A DNA stretch of 64,000 bases from Rhodococcus sp. H36-A4. Its GTDB lineage: Bacteria; Actinomycetota; Actinomycetes; Mycobacteriales; Mycobacteriaceae. Shown piece by piece: positions 17,203-25,740 of this stretch; the first letter of the stretch is position 1; each line of letters starts with the position of its first letter. The position numbers were made by a program, and so were the translations under genes. Under the pieces are notes generated by a model that was not told where the DNA came from, searched no databases, and was given only the letters and a program-made list of their open reading frames with translations. The stretch spans positions 682,001 through 746,000 of the forward strand of contig NZ_JAPVLQ010000001.1 of NCBI RefSeq assembly GCF_027158005.1, given 5' to 3'.

Positions 17203-17769
17203 TCAGACGTTCTCGCATCCACCCTGCACGCCGGCTTTCACAAAGCCTGCGAGCTGATACAGGTAGGTGTATTCCCACCGCACGAGCGAAAAGTCATAGG
17301 TGCGTGGGACCGGACGCATAGTGACCTCGCCGTCGAAGCACTGCCCGAAGATGAATCGAGCGCGCGGCAGATGGTAACGCCAGCTCACGACTATGACGTG
17401 CTTCCAGCCTCGTTCCTGCGCAAGCTGTTGGGTGAAGATCGCTTCCCCACGAGTCGTGCTGGGGACAGGATCGACACACAGCACGGTGTACTCGGCCGAC
17501 TTCTTGTCGCAGTACTTCTTCATGACCGGATCCTTGGCACCGTAAGGATCCGACAGCACAACGGTGTCGGCAACACCTTGCTCGGCCAGGGACACGCCGT
17601 ACGCCTCTCGGCCGTCGTGCTCACCGCCCAGGACGATGATCGCGTCGGCAGAGGTCACTGGGTCGATCGCAGCCCTCGTGAACGTCAGGTAGCCGCCGAA
17701 TCCGATCAGTGACACAAGTAGAACCGGAAGCATGATGGCAACAATGGCCAAGGGGCTCCGACGAATCAC
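17203..17769 (-). CDS. YdcF/SanA-like DUF218 membrane protein
   Basis: The 188-residue protein has one N-terminal membrane helix (about 7-27) and a DUF218 domain with ADAIIVLGGEHDGREAYGV, STTRGEA and SWRYHLPRARFIFGQCF. DUF218 proteins such as ElyC and SanA affect cell envelope precursors and drug sensitivity; the reaction is not established. It converges with crcB, only five bases apart at the stops. Confidence 0.8.
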   Translation of the reverse strand: MIRRSPLAIVAIMLPVLLVSLIGFGGYLTFTRAAIDPVTSADAIIVLGGEHDGREAYGVSLAEQGVADTVVLSDPYGAKDPVMKKYCDKKSAEYTVLCVDPVPSTTRGEAIFTQQLAQERGWKHVIVVSWRYHLPRARFIFGQCFDGEVTMRPVPRTYDFSLVRWEYTYLYQLAGFVKAGVQGGCENV

Positions 17770-17857
17770 ACGTCGAGCCTAATCAGCGAGCCCGACCGGT
17801 GCATTTTCAGCGACCAACGTCACCCTGTGGGTCGGCCACGTCAATAGGCCAACCTCC

Positions 17858-18002
17858 CCGCTTGAATGGACCATTCAAGTGGTTGGGCGCACATCTCCCC
17901 GCTTGAATGGACCACCGAAGACATCAGATCGTATGAATGTCACATTGAAGCGATGGGTGGGCTACCGAAAATCCCGAACTCACCGCTTGAATGGACCATT
18001 CA
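17858..18002. repeat. Three copies of a CCGCTTGAATGGACCATTCA palindromic element
   Basis: CTTGAATGGACCATTCAAG at 17861-17879 is a perfect 9-base inverted repeat around one A. A shortened copy (CTTGAATGGACCA) is at 17902-17914 and another nearly full copy at 17986-18002. Each is preceded by CCG and two by a run of C. The gap of 279 bases between the DUF218 gene and the next minus-strand gene holds nothing else apart from a hairpin. These could be operators or an interspersed repeat family. Confidence 0.75.
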
Positions 18003-18003
18003 C

Positions 18004-18041
18004 GCACCGATCGGCCGCCGATAACGGCGGCCGATCGGTGC
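18004..18041 (-). terminator. 17-bp perfect hairpin after the small secreted-protein gene
   Basis: GCACCGATCGGCCGCCG and its exact complement flank a four-base loop (ATAA). It begins eight bases after the TAA of the 18049-18249 gene. There is no T-run, so it is a strong stem without the full intrinsic-terminator signature, as is common in high-GC actinobacteria. Confidence 0.65.
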
Positions 18042-18048
18042 GAATGGC

Positions 18049-18249
18049 TTACTGGCTCGGCTGCGGCAGGTTGCAGTCCGTGACCTTCGGGTTGACGCCT
18101 GCGTAGTTGAGCGGGCCTGCGACGACGGTGAGAGCGATCGTGCCGACACCTGCGCAGTTCTCGGGCGCACTGGAGACATATCCGCGTTGGAATACTGCGA
18201 TACCTCCGACCACAAGCCATACAAGGACGATCAGAGTGACGAACCGCAT
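18049..18249 (-). CDS. Small membrane or secreted protein
   Basis: The 66-residue protein has one hydrophobic N-terminal segment (about 3-20) and a short exported part with two cysteines (NCAGVGTIAL and VTDCNLPQPS) that could form a disulphide. ATG 18249 is preceded by GGGAGG. I do not recognise a family. It has its own downstream hairpin and appears monocistronic. Confidence 0.65.
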   Translation of the reverse strand: MRFVTLIVLVWLVVGGIAVFQRGYVSSAPENCAGVGTIALTVVAGPLNYAGVNPKVTDCNLPQPSQ

Positions 18250-18357
18250 GATGAAACCCCTCCCGTAGCCGACCTTCGGCTACCGCGCATGGAGCGTATA
18301 CCCCAGCCCTCGGGCCCCAAACCCTCTGCGCTGCCGGGTAAAACTATCTGGCGCAGA

Positions 18358-18876
18358 TCAGCCCGCGACACGATTGGCCGCGATCGACCCGGCCGGCGAA
18401 CTCAACGTCACGGTGTCTTCGCCGAGTGTCCATACCGGTGTGGAGTCGAGGAATTCCTGCAGCCAGCGGTCCTGCTCCATGAGCGCATCGTCGCATGCCA
18501 TCATCGTCGATCCCATCGGACCGTTCGACGCCTCGGCACCGGGTCCGTCGATCACCCCGGCCTCGTTGTTCAGGGCTCCGAAGAATGTGTTGCATCCAGC
18601 ATTGAATGCGACGGCATCGCCGGTGGTCGCGATCGAGATCTTCATCGAGGTGCCTGGCACGAGCGCATATCCGCTCACCTCGGTCGCCTCGAACGTCACC
18701 GCGTCGGTATCCGGTTGCGCTCCAGCACTTTCCGAAGTAGTTGCCGAAGCACTCCCCAACCCTGTCGCCGACGAGTCGTTGCCCTGACCACATGCCGATA
18801 TATACGTACCTGCGGCAAACACGAGCGCGATCATCACGCTGTTACGCATTACGACGCCGACTCGAACGAATGTCAT
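18358..18876 (-). CDS. Lipoprotein with META/HslJ-like domain
   Basis: The 172-residue protein has a signal peptide ending in the lipobox ISAC (about residue 29), a Ser/Thr-rich linker and a META/HslJ-like domain with FNAGCNTFFGAL and STMMACDDALMEQDRWL. META domains occur in heat-inducible or antibiotic-tolerance envelope proteins; the molecular role is unknown. ATG 18876 is chosen because GGGAG lies 7 bases upstream; an ATG nine codons in is weaker. Confidence 0.75.
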   Translation of the reverse strand: MTFVRVGVVMRNSVMIALVFAAGTYISACGQGNDSSATGLGSASATTSESAGAQPDTDAVTFEATEVSGYALVPGTSMKISIATTGDAVAFNAGCNTFFGALNNEAGVIDGPGAEASNGPMGSTMMACDDALMEQDRWLQEFLDSTPVWTLGEDTVTLSSPAGSIAANRVAG

Positions 18877-18968
18877 CGATGCACTCCCTGGCAGATGCGA
18901 CGGGCCGGGTACTCGTCCGCGAGCACTGTACTGGGATCCGCGCCGGACGAGCACAGCGTCCGTCCGGT

Positions 18969-19319
18969 TCAATGCAACGGTTTGAGCACCCGACTCGGCA
19001 CCCAATGCGTGACCGTCTCGCTACGATCCTTCGACATCAGCTCGTAGGTGACTCTGCCGATCCAGTCGCCGTCGACGGTCATCGACCATTCCGTCAAGTC
19101 TCCGGGCACCACTTTTCTGACCTCGAACCCTTCCGCGTTGTAGTTGCCGTGATGGTGCGGTGGCTGCGGATAGAGAATCGCCAGGTCGATCAAAACCTTG
19201 ACCGACGGGGTGAGCACCTCGAACGGTCGACGCGAATGTGGACCTCCTCTCGATCTACGCGCAACCATTGTTCGACCATACGTTCGAATCGCCTCGTACT
19301 CAATCCGGCGTGGTGACAT
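18969..19319 (-). CDS. Hypothetical protein
   Basis: The likely product is 116 residues from ATG 19319, with a basic N-terminal third and a region rich in Tyr and Trp (HHHGNYNAEGFEVRKVV and TEWSMTVDGDWIGRV). The last 75 residues look like a beta-rich domain. I do not recognise a family. The frame is open much further upstream, but that part overlaps a convincing divergent lipoprotein gene. An internal start at MVARRS (about 19268) is possible. Confidence 0.5.
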   Translation of the reverse strand: MSPRRIEYEAIRTYGRTMVARRSRGGPHSRRPFEVLTPSVKVLIDLAILYPQPPHHHGNYNAEGFEVRKVVPGDLTEWSMTVDGDWIGRVTYELMSKDRSETVTHWVPSRVLKPLH

Positions 19320-19413
19320 TTCCCAACAAGTGGATGCCCGACTCGACAAGAGGTGCCCTCTCCTGTGACGGTTGTGTGCACCTACGCCCCGATCCGTTTG
19401 GAGACATACCCGC

Positions 19414-19887
19414 ATGAAGCTTTCGTCCTTACCCGTCCTGTGCATTGCTGCCGCTGTCTCCGTGGGGCTGGCCGGTTGCGGATCGGACGACAGCGCAGAC
19501 GCTGCCCCCGATGTAGATATCTGCGCACAGCTGCAGGACATCGCGGACTTCGAAACTTCCTCGATGAGCACCCTGTCCGGAGACCCGAGCGATTGGCCTG
19601 CGATGCAGGCCTCGTTGAAGACGTATGCGGACGGCCTGAGCGAGCATTACGACCCGGCGATCAACGCCGACGATCCCGACGTCTCACCCGATCTCGCAAA
19701 GCTCAAGGATGCCAGCGTCGTCGCCACGAGCACTGCCGCCGACGCGCCGACGTACGAGGCTTTCACCGAAAAGTCGACGACGTCGATGGACGCAGACACT
19801 GCGCAGGACGCAATGGCGGCCAGCGATCGGGTCAACAAGTACGCGACCGAGAAGTGCGGATTCTCGCTCAGTCAGCCACCTGCTTAG
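19414..19887 (+). CDS. Small lipoprotein
   Basis: The 157-residue protein has a typical signal peptide ending in LAGC (lipobox), followed by an acidic, helical mature part with a cysteine pair (DICAQL and EKCGF). ATG 19414 has GGAG about 10 bases upstream; the open frame upstream lacks a signal-peptide start. No enzyme motif is visible, and the function is unknown. A stable hairpin follows the stop. Confidence 0.7.
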   Translation: MKLSSLPVLCIAAAVSVGLAGCGSDDSADAAPDVDICAQLQDIADFETSSMSTLSGDPSDWPAMQASLKTYADGLSEHYDPAINADDPDVSPDLAKLKDASVVATSTAADAPTYEAFTEKSTTSMDADTAQDAMAASDRVNKYATEKCGFSLSQPPA

Positions 19888-19917
19888 GCCGATATCGGTA
19901 GCGAGCCGACACTCGCG

Positions 19918-19950
19918 TCGACGGCGAGAAAGTACACATCTCGCCGTCGA
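19918..19950. terminator. 12-bp hairpin between convergent genes
   Basis: TCGACGGCGAGA and TCTCGCCGTCGA form a perfect 12-base stem around a nine-base loop, 30 bases after the lipoprotein stop and 80 bases after the end of the convergent exporter gene. It could terminate both. Confidence 0.65.
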
Positions 19951-20022
19951 ACCAAAGCCGCCGAACCGAAGCCGCCGAACCCAAAGCCGCCGAACCGTGG
20001 GCTCGAGAAGCGGGCTCGAGAA
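19951..20022. repeat. Short tandem repeats next to the hairpin
   Basis: Three imperfect copies of ACCRAAGCCGCCGA (14, 14 and 15 bases) are followed by two copies of GGGCTCGAGAA (19999-20009 and 20012-20022). They are non-coding and lie immediately past the DHA2 exporter stop. Confidence 0.7.
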
Positions 20023-20028
20023 CCGGTT

Positions 20029-21486
20029 TCAGTGGGCGGCGGTCAGTTCGGCATCGGACGACTCCTTTGACGTCTGCCGAATGAAGAAGGACGCTGCAAC
20101 CGCGACGAGCGATATCACGCCTCCACAGACGAAGGCTGCCTGGACGCCGGATTCGCTCGCGCTGATTCCTTCTGCACCGCCGGCGAGTCTAGATGCAGCG
20201 GTATTGGACATGATCGTCACGAAAAGTGCGGTGCCTGCTGCGCCGGCCAGTTGCTGGACGGTATTGAGGATCGCACTGCCGTGCGAATACAGATCCCTGG
20301 GCAGCGATCCCAGCGATGACGTCATCAGTGGCGTCATGATCAGCGCGAGACCGACCGACAGCAGGACATGGATGCCGATGGCCATCGCAAGCGGGGACTC
20401 CGCGTCGAGCAGGGTCATGAGCCACAACGCTGCGCTGACGACGATGGTGCCGGGCACGACGAGTGGTCGAGCCCCGATGCGGTCGAATGCTCGGCCGACG
20501 AACGGTGCCAGAACGCCCATCATCAGGCCGCCCGGCAGCAGCATGAGACCTGTTGTGAGAGTGTCTAGTCCGCGTACATTCTGTAGATATATCGGCAGCA
20601 GAATCAGTGCGCCGAACAGGGTCATCAGGCTGATCGCCAGCAGCCCGAGGCCGATACTGAACGCGGGCGTGGAGAACGGCCGCAGGTCGAGAAGTGCCCG
20701 CCCTTCCTTCTGGCGCGCTATCTGTCGGAGCACAAAGACGACTAGTGCGACGAAGCCGACGACGAGCGGTATCCATACCGGTACGGACGAGCCCTCGGAG
20801 GAATGTCCGATACCGGCGAGGCCGTAGACGATTCCGCCGAATGCGAACGCGGACAGCACAACCGATATGGCGTCGAAGGGGGGCTTGCCCGTCGCGCCGA
20901 CGTTCTTCACCAGTGCCGCTCCCACCCCGAACGCAACGAGGGCGATCGGCAGCACGAACCAGAACATCGCGCGCCAGGCGAACGAGTCGAGCACGATGCC
21001 GGAGATTGTGGGGCCGACGGCAGGCGCGACGGCAATGACGATCGAGATGACCCCCATCATCTTGCCGCGCTGGTGCACTGGGACGAGCCCGAGCACGGTG
21101 GTGATCAGCAACGGGAGCATGATGGCGGTGCCACCGGCCTGAATCACTCTGCCCGCCAACAGGAGTTCGAATCCCGGTGCCACGGCTGCCAGCAACGTTC
21201 CGGCGCTGAACAAGGTCATCGCCGTGATGAACATCTGCCGCAGGGTGAAACGCTGAAAGAGGTACCCCGTCGTCGGGATGACGACCGCCATGGTGAGCAT
21301 GAACCCGGTGGTCAACCACTGCGCTGTAGTGGCAGTGATGGCTAGGTCGACCATGAGCCTGGGCAGCGCGACGCTCATGATCGTTTCGTTGAGAATCATC
21401 ACGAAGGAAGCGACTACCAAGACGGCGATCAACATCTTGCTCGCCGAGGACAGCTCTTCCTCGGGGACGGTGTCTTGTGTCTGCAT
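20029..21486 (-). CDS. DHA2-family MFS multidrug exporter (EmrB/QacA type)
   Basis: The 485-residue protein has 14 predicted membrane helices. Family marks are MILNETIMSVALPRLMVDL in helix 1, WLTTGFMLTMAVVIPTTGYL, and the antiporter motif C-like VAPAVGPTISGIVL in helix 5. DHA2 proteins use the proton gradient to expel drugs, dyes or other amphipathic compounds. It is divergent from a TetR gene with a palindrome between them, the classic repressor-exporter arrangement, so expression is probably induced by its substrate. Confidence 0.88.
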   Translation of the reverse strand: MQTQDTVPEEELSSASKMLIAVLVVASFVMILNETIMSVALPRLMVDLAITATTAQWLTTGFMLTMAVVIPTTGYLFQRFTLRQMFITAMTLFSAGTLLAAVAPGFELLLAGRVIQAGGTAIMLPLLITTVLGLVPVHQRGKMMGVISIVIAVAPAVGPTISGIVLDSFAWRAMFWFVLPIALVAFGVGAALVKNVGATGKPPFDAISVVLSAFAFGGIVYGLAGIGHSSEGSSVPVWIPLVVGFVALVVFVLRQIARQKEGRALLDLRPFSTPAFSIGLGLLAISLMTLFGALILLPIYLQNVRGLDTLTTGLMLLPGGLMMGVLAPFVGRAFDRIGARPLVVPGTIVVSAALWLMTLLDAESPLAMAIGIHVLLSVGLALIMTPLMTSSLGSLPRDLYSHGSAILNTVQQLAGAAGTALFVTIMSNTAASRLAGGAEGISASESGVQAAFVCGGVISLVAVAASFFIRQTSKESSDAELTAAH

Positions 21487-21535
21487 GAAGGAACTCTCCG
21501 GTTGGTCTCGACTGTTGCGATAGTTTCACGCAGCA

Positions 21536-21550
21536 TGACAGTGACTGTCA
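21536..21550. promoter_or_regulatory. Operator-like palindrome between exporter and TetR gene
   Basis: TGACAGTGACTGTCA is a perfect 7-base inverted repeat around one G, 50 bases from each of the two divergent starts. It is the likely binding site of the adjacent TetR protein. Confidence 0.65.
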
Positions 21551-21599
21551 ATTCGATTCTCGCTGGTAAGTTGACACCGGAGCGACAAGGAGGTGGCCA

Positions 21600-22235
21600 G
21601 TGGGCGCACACAAGACGGACGCTGCCATCAGCGCAGTCCCCGACCTGCGCGAACGACGGCGTAGGGAAACCCGACGTGAGATATCGGAGGCTGCCCTGGA
21701 CTTGTTCGAGCTTCAGGGAGCTGCCGCCACGACAGTCGACGACATCGCCCGTCGAGCCGGAGTGTCGCCAAGTACTTTCTTCCGTTCATTTGCAAACAAA
21801 GAAGAATCAGTATTGATCGCCGATATCGAGTTCGAGGCCGAGTTCACCGAATGGCTCGAGTCTTCGCCATCGGAGCGCATCACACTCGACGCGATCGAGA
21901 ACATCTACGAACGCTCTGTCGTTCGATTCGTCACGGCGTCCGAAGACAGCACCGAACGATTGCTGCGGGTTCGACGACTCGTCCTGTCGGACGCTCAGGT
22001 GCGATCCGCTGCCTACGCCGCCGACGCGGTGATGCTGGCCTGTCTGACCGAGAAGGTGGCGACGAAACTGGACGTACCTTCCACCGCTCGCCTACTCATC
22101 GAGACGGCTGCATTGACCCTCCGAATCGCGGTGGACCGCTGGGCGGAAGTGGTCGACGGCGGTGACGAGTCCGCCGATCTCGTCACTGTTTATCGCGCAG
22201 TTCGGTCCGATCTTCGGCGCCTGGTTCGCGACTGA
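21600..22235 (+). CDS. TetR/AcrR family regulator
   Basis: The 211-residue protein has an N-terminal helix-turn-helix domain with AALDLFELQGAAATTVDDI and AGVSPSTFFRSFANKEE, the TetR pattern, and a helical ligand-binding part. It probably represses itself and the divergent DHA2 exporter through the palindrome in between. GTG 21600 has AAGGAGG 6 bases upstream. Confidence 0.85.
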   Translation: MGAHKTDAAISAVPDLRERRRRETRREISEAALDLFELQGAAATTVDDIARRAGVSPSTFFRSFANKEESVLIADIEFEAEFTEWLESSPSERITLDAIENIYERSVVRFVTASEDSTERLLRVRRLVLSDAQVRSAAYAADAVMLACLTEKVATKLDVPSTARLLIETAALTLRIAVDRWAEVVDGGDESADLVTVYRAVRSDLRRLVRD

Positions 22236-22460
22236 AACCCAGCGTCACCGCCAACGTGCGACGAACGGCCCGGTGTGAGTAGTGATCACGCACGTATCGG
22301 ACGGCGTCGACGTTCGGGATTCCTTCGAGCACGACGGCACACGCGAGCGCTGTCCCGGATCACGACCCGTCAGGTAGATACCGAACTCGGGTTGTGGTCC
22401 GGCCGGCAGCGCTGTGCGCAGGCCTCTCCCCCGAATCAGGCGTCCCGACGGCAGTGGCAT
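22236..22460 (-). pseudogene. Remnant of a dual-specificity phosphatase-like gene
   Basis: The minus strand encodes MPLPSGRLIRGRGLRTAL and PEFGIYLTGRDPG, the start typical of a family of actinobacterial phosphatase-like proteins. After the next few codons the continuation is found in another frame as GTALACAVVLEGIPNVDAV and RYVRDHYSHRAV, the segment that normally follows the catalytic loop. The region between, with the CxxGxGRTG loop, is missing. An internal deletion with a frame change therefore left about 75 codons of a dead gene between the TetR and monooxygenase genes. Family recognition is from memory. Confidence 0.6.
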
Positions 22461-22492
22461 GACTCCGGCTGCGTCCTGGTCCCACACCGGAT

Positions 22493-23956
22493 CTACCTGG
22501 TGAATTCGTATGCGGCGGGGTCTGCGGTGTGCAGGCGTCGTCGCATGGCGTCTGTCGACCAGGGCCAGCTGAAGCTGTTGGTGCCGGTTTTGTCGATGAA
22601 GTAGCTGGTGCAGCCGCCGATGTTGTAGACGGTGGTGGCCAGGGCGTGCGTTCGGTCGTCGTTGTAGGTCTGTTCGGCGTCGGCGCGGGTGTCGAATACT
22701 TCCGCGCCGAGCTCGCGGGTGGTGCGCACGAGGGACCGGATCAGACCCAGCTGTGTTTCGGTGACGGTGAAGGCGGACGCCAGGGTCCCTAGTCCCGGGC
22801 CCAGCAGGATCGCAAAGTTGGGGAAGCCGTGGGTGGTGGTTCCGAGGTAGGCCTTGGGGCTGCCGCGCCAGTGGTCGCTCAAGCTCAGTCCGTCGGCGTC
22901 GAATACTTGTTCTGCCAGAGGCATGTCCGTGATGTGGAATCCGGTACCGAAAATGATGATGTCGGCGGGCACCTCGACGCCGTCGGTACCGATTACTCCG
23001 GTTTCGGTGAGGCGGGCGACGCCGCTCGGGCGCACTGTGACGTCGGGACGGCCCAGTGTCGGATACCAGGTGTTGGCGAACAGTGGACGTTTGCACCCGA
23101 AAACATAAGCAGGCGTGACAGTCTCACGTAGCTCGGCATCACCGATCTGACGTTTGATCTGCCACCGGCCGATGACGTGGGCTATTTTCATGGCTCTGCT
23201 GTGCCGGGTTCCGAACGCGACGAGTTCGAGGATGCGGTAGATGACGGCGCGCTGAATGCGAGAGACATTGGGACTGTGGCGCAGTAGCCAGCGGAATGCT
23301 GTGGGCTGATGGTAGTTCGGCTTCGGGAGTACCCACTGCGGCGTGCGCTGATAGATCGTCACGTGTTCGGCGGCGTCGACGATCTCGGGCACGAATTGCA
23401 CTGCGGATGCGCCGGTTCCGATGACCACGACGCGTTTACCGGTCAGGTCGACGTCGTGCCGCCAGCGTGCGGAGTGGAAGGTGACGCCGCCGAAGTCGGC
23501 CGCGCCGGGGAGATCGGGAGTGGACGGTGTGCTCCACGGGCCGGCTGCGCCGATCGCGAGAGTTGCCGTGATATCTCCGGTGTCGGTTCGGATCTTCCAC
23601 TTTCCGTTCGCGTCGTCCCAGTGCGCGCCGAGGAAGGTGACGCCGAACCGTACGGCGTCGCGCACGCCCCAGCGGTCGGCGGTGGCGACGAGGTAGCGCT
23701 GAATTTCTTGTTGGTTTGCATAGAGTTTCGACCAGTCGGCGTTGTGCGCATCGGCGTACGAGTAGATCGGCGAGGGCACGTCGCATTCGCATCCGGGATA
23801 GGTGTTCTCGCGCCAGGTGCCACCGAACTCGGCGGCGCGTTCGATGATCAGAATGCTCTGCACACCCTCCTCGCGCAGCGCTCGATAGGCGGCGATGCCG
23901 GACATACCTGCGCCGACGATGACGGCGTCGTACTCACCGTCGAGAGTGTGGGTCAT
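22493..23956 (-). CDS. Baeyer-Villiger-type flavin monooxygenase
   Basis: The 487-residue protein has an FAD-binding GAGMSG motif near residue 15, a second dinucleotide site with GTGASAVQF, and the Baeyer-Villiger fingerprint FGGVTFHSARW. Such enzymes use NADPH and O2 to turn ketones into esters or lactones. ATG 23956 has GAGGAG 9 bases upstream; ATG 23962 is too close to it. The divergent TetR gene and a shared palindrome suggest substrate-induced expression. The substrate is unknown. Confidence 0.85.
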   Translation of the reverse strand: MTHTLDGEYDAVIVGAGMSGIAAYRALREEGVQSILIIERAAEFGGTWRENTYPGCECDVPSPIYSYADAHNADWSKLYANQQEIQRYLVATADRWGVRDAVRFGVTFLGAHWDDANGKWKIRTDTGDITATLAIGAAGPWSTPSTPDLPGAADFGGVTFHSARWRHDVDLTGKRVVVIGTGASAVQFVPEIVDAAEHVTIYQRTPQWVLPKPNYHQPTAFRWLLRHSPNVSRIQRAVIYRILELVAFGTRHSRAMKIAHVIGRWQIKRQIGDAELRETVTPAYVFGCKRPLFANTWYPTLGRPDVTVRPSGVARLTETGVIGTDGVEVPADIIIFGTGFHITDMPLAEQVFDADGLSLSDHWRGSPKAYLGTTTHGFPNFAILLGPGLGTLASAFTVTETQLGLIRSLVRTTRELGAEVFDTRADAEQTYNDDRTHALATTVYNIGGCTSYFIDKTGTNSFSWPWSTDAMRRRLHTADPAAYEFTR

Positions 23957-24005
23957 TCGCATGTGCTCCTCGGTTCGAGACGGTTCAAGTACCATGAGCA
24001 TTGAA

Positions 24006-24018
24006 ATACCATTGGTAT
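24006..24018. promoter_or_regulatory. Operator-like palindrome between monooxygenase and TetR gene
   Basis: ATACCATTGGTAT is a 6-base inverted repeat around one T in the 90-base gap between the two divergent starts. A possible half-site (TACCAT) is nearby at about 23990. It is the likely target of the adjacent TetR protein. Confidence 0.6.
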
Positions 24019-24046
24019 CCGAAAGTCAATCGAAGGAGGCGAAGGC

Positions 24047-24637
24047 ATGGCGCGACTGACCCGCGAGGAGTCTCGGGAAAGAACGCGGGCGGCCCTGCTG
24101 GACGTCGCAACCGAGCACTTCCTCGACCGTGGTTATGCGGATACCTCCGTCGACCGGATCGCGGAGGAAGCCGGCTACTCGAAGGGCGCGGTCTACTCGA
24201 ACTTCGGCGGGAAAGACGAACTCTGCCGCGACGTCATTCGGGGGATCCGCGCACACAAGCTGACCGAGGCTGCCCAACTCACCGTGAGCATCACCAGCGT
24301 CGATACGTTCGAGTCAGCCGTTCGCCAGTGGTGCGAGCACGCGATCGGCGACCGCCGGTGGGCGCTATTGGAAATGGAGTTCGGCGCGCGCGGCCGCGTA
24401 AATCCCGTGATCGAGGAAGAGATCAGGGAGTCCAACCGCCAACTTCGCGCCGCGGCGGCCTATATGTTGGCCGACTTCGCTCGCAGACTCGACGTCGAGT
24501 TGACCGATACTCCCGAGAAGTCTGCCGACATCGTCGTGGGCCTCTGCCTGGGGATCGGGGTTCAACGAGCCTTCGATCCCGATATCTCCATCGAAGACCT
24601 CGTACACACGATCGTCAGACACGTGATCGCCACCTGA
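24047..24637 (+). CDS. TetR/AcrR family regulator
   Basis: The 196-residue protein has the TetR DNA-binding domain (LDVATEHFLDRGYADTSVD and GYSKGAVYSNFGGKDELC) and a helical C-terminal domain. It is divergent from the Baeyer-Villiger monooxygenase gene and probably represses it. ATG 24047 has AAGGAGG upstream with good spacing. Confidence 0.87.
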   Translation: MARLTREESRERTRAALLDVATEHFLDRGYADTSVDRIAEEAGYSKGAVYSNFGGKDELCRDVIRGIRAHKLTEAAQLTVSITSVDTFESAVRQWCEHAIGDRRWALLEMEFGARGRVNPVIEEEIRESNRQLRAAAAYMLADFARRLDVELTDTPEKSADIVVGLCLGIGVQRAFDPDISIEDLVHTIVRHVIAT

Positions 24638-24650
24638 CCGAAAAGCAGAA

Positions 24651-24692
24651 ACCCCGGGTGCGGTCCCTGTCGCAGCGGACCACACCCGGGGT
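24651..24692. terminator. 16-bp hairpin between convergent genes
   Basis: ACCCCGGGTGCGGTCC pairs with GGACCACACCCGGGGT with a single mismatch around a ten-base loop. It lies between the ends of the TetR and aldolase genes and could terminate both. Confidence 0.75.
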
Positions 24693-24705
24693 ACTTGTTG
24701 CGTGA

Positions 24706-25740
24706 CTACTTGCGAGCGGCAGCCAAATCCAGTGCGATATCGGTGATCAGGTCTTCCTGACCGCCGACGAGTCCACGTTCGCCGACGGCGAGCAGGATCG
24801 CGCGGGTGTCGAGTCCGTACTGCTTGGCAGCGGACTCGGCGTGACGCAGGAAGCTCGAGTAGACGCCCGCGTAACCGAGGGTCAACGTCTCGCGGTCGAC
24901 CTGGACCGGCCGGTCCTGCAATGGACGCACGATGTCGTCTGCGGCATCCTGCAAGCCGAACAGATCGCAGCCGTGCTTCCAGCCGTTGAGGTCTGCGACG
25001 GCGACGAACGGCTCGATCGGGCAGTTACCTGCACCGGCTCCGTGACCGGCGAGGGAAGCGTCGACACGCATGACGCCTTCCTCCACCGCCACAACCGAGT
25101 TCGCTACCGACAGCGACAGGTTCTGGTGGGCGTGGATGCCGATCTGGGTTTCCGGGTCGAGGACGTCGCGGTATGCGCGCACTCGCTGGCGTACACCGTC
25201 CATCGTCAGACGGCCGCCGGAGTCGGTGACGTAGACGCAATGCGCGCCATAGGATTCCATCAGCTTGGCCTGCTCGGCGAGCTTCGCAGGCTCGGCCAGA
25301 TGCGACATCATCAGGAAGCCGGATACGTCCATGCCCAGTTCGCGTGCCTTGCCGATGTGCTGTGCCGACACGTCGGCCTCGGTGCAGTGTGTCGCAACGC
25401 GGACGGAGGTGACTCCGAGCTTGAATGCATGCTCGAGTTCCTTCACGGTGCCCACGCCTGGCAGCAGCAGCGTCGTCAGCTTTGCGCGATGAACGACCTC
25501 GGCGGCGGCTTCGATCCATTCCCAGTCGGTGTTGCTGCCCGGCCCGTAGGTGAGGCTGTGGCCGGCGAGACCGTCTCCGTGGGTGACCTCGATGGCGTCG
25601 ACGCCTGCACTGTCCAGGGCGCTTGCGATCCGGGCGACGTTCTCCGGGGTGATCCGGTGACGCATCGCGTGCATCCCGTCGCGCAGCGTCACATCTTGGA
25701 TGTAGAGCGCGGCGCCGTCGATTGCGTTGGGGCGAGTCAT
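24706..25740 (-). CDS. 4-hydroxy-2-oxovalerate aldolase
   Basis: The 344-residue enzyme has the HMG-lyase-like barrel motifs [15 protein letters not shown] (catalytic base His and metal Asp), [12 protein letters not shown] and [16 protein letters not shown] (metal-binding His pair). It splits 4-hydroxy-2-oxovalerate to pyruvate and acetaldehyde at the end of meta-cleavage pathways for aromatics and steroids (DmpG, BphI, MhpE, HsaF). Its start overlaps the stop of the acylating dehydrogenase (ATGA), matching the physical complex in which acetaldehyde is channelled. The usual 2-hydroxypentadienoate hydratase gene is not adjacent. Confidence 0.92.
   Translation of the reverse strand: MTRPNAIDGAALYIQDVTLRDGMHAMRHRITPENVARIASALDSAGVDAIEVTHGDGLAGHSLTYGPGSNTDWEWIEAAAEVVHRAKLTTLLLPGVGTVKELEHAFKLGVTSVRVATHCTEADVSAQHIGKARELGMDVSGFLMMSHLAEPAKLAEQAKLMESYGAHCVYVTDSGGRLTMDGVRQRVRAYRDVLDPETQIGIHAHQNLSLSVANSVVAVEEGVMRVDASLAGHGAGAGNCPIEPFVAVADLNGWKHGCDLFGLQDAADDIVRPLQDRPVQVDRETLTLGYAGVYSSFLRHAESAAKQYGLDTRAILLAVGERGLVGGQEDLITDIALDLAAARK

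Noticed and set aside
17858-18002. Possible CRISPR array
   Set aside because: Only three copies, unequal spacing, one truncated, and no cas genes in the window.
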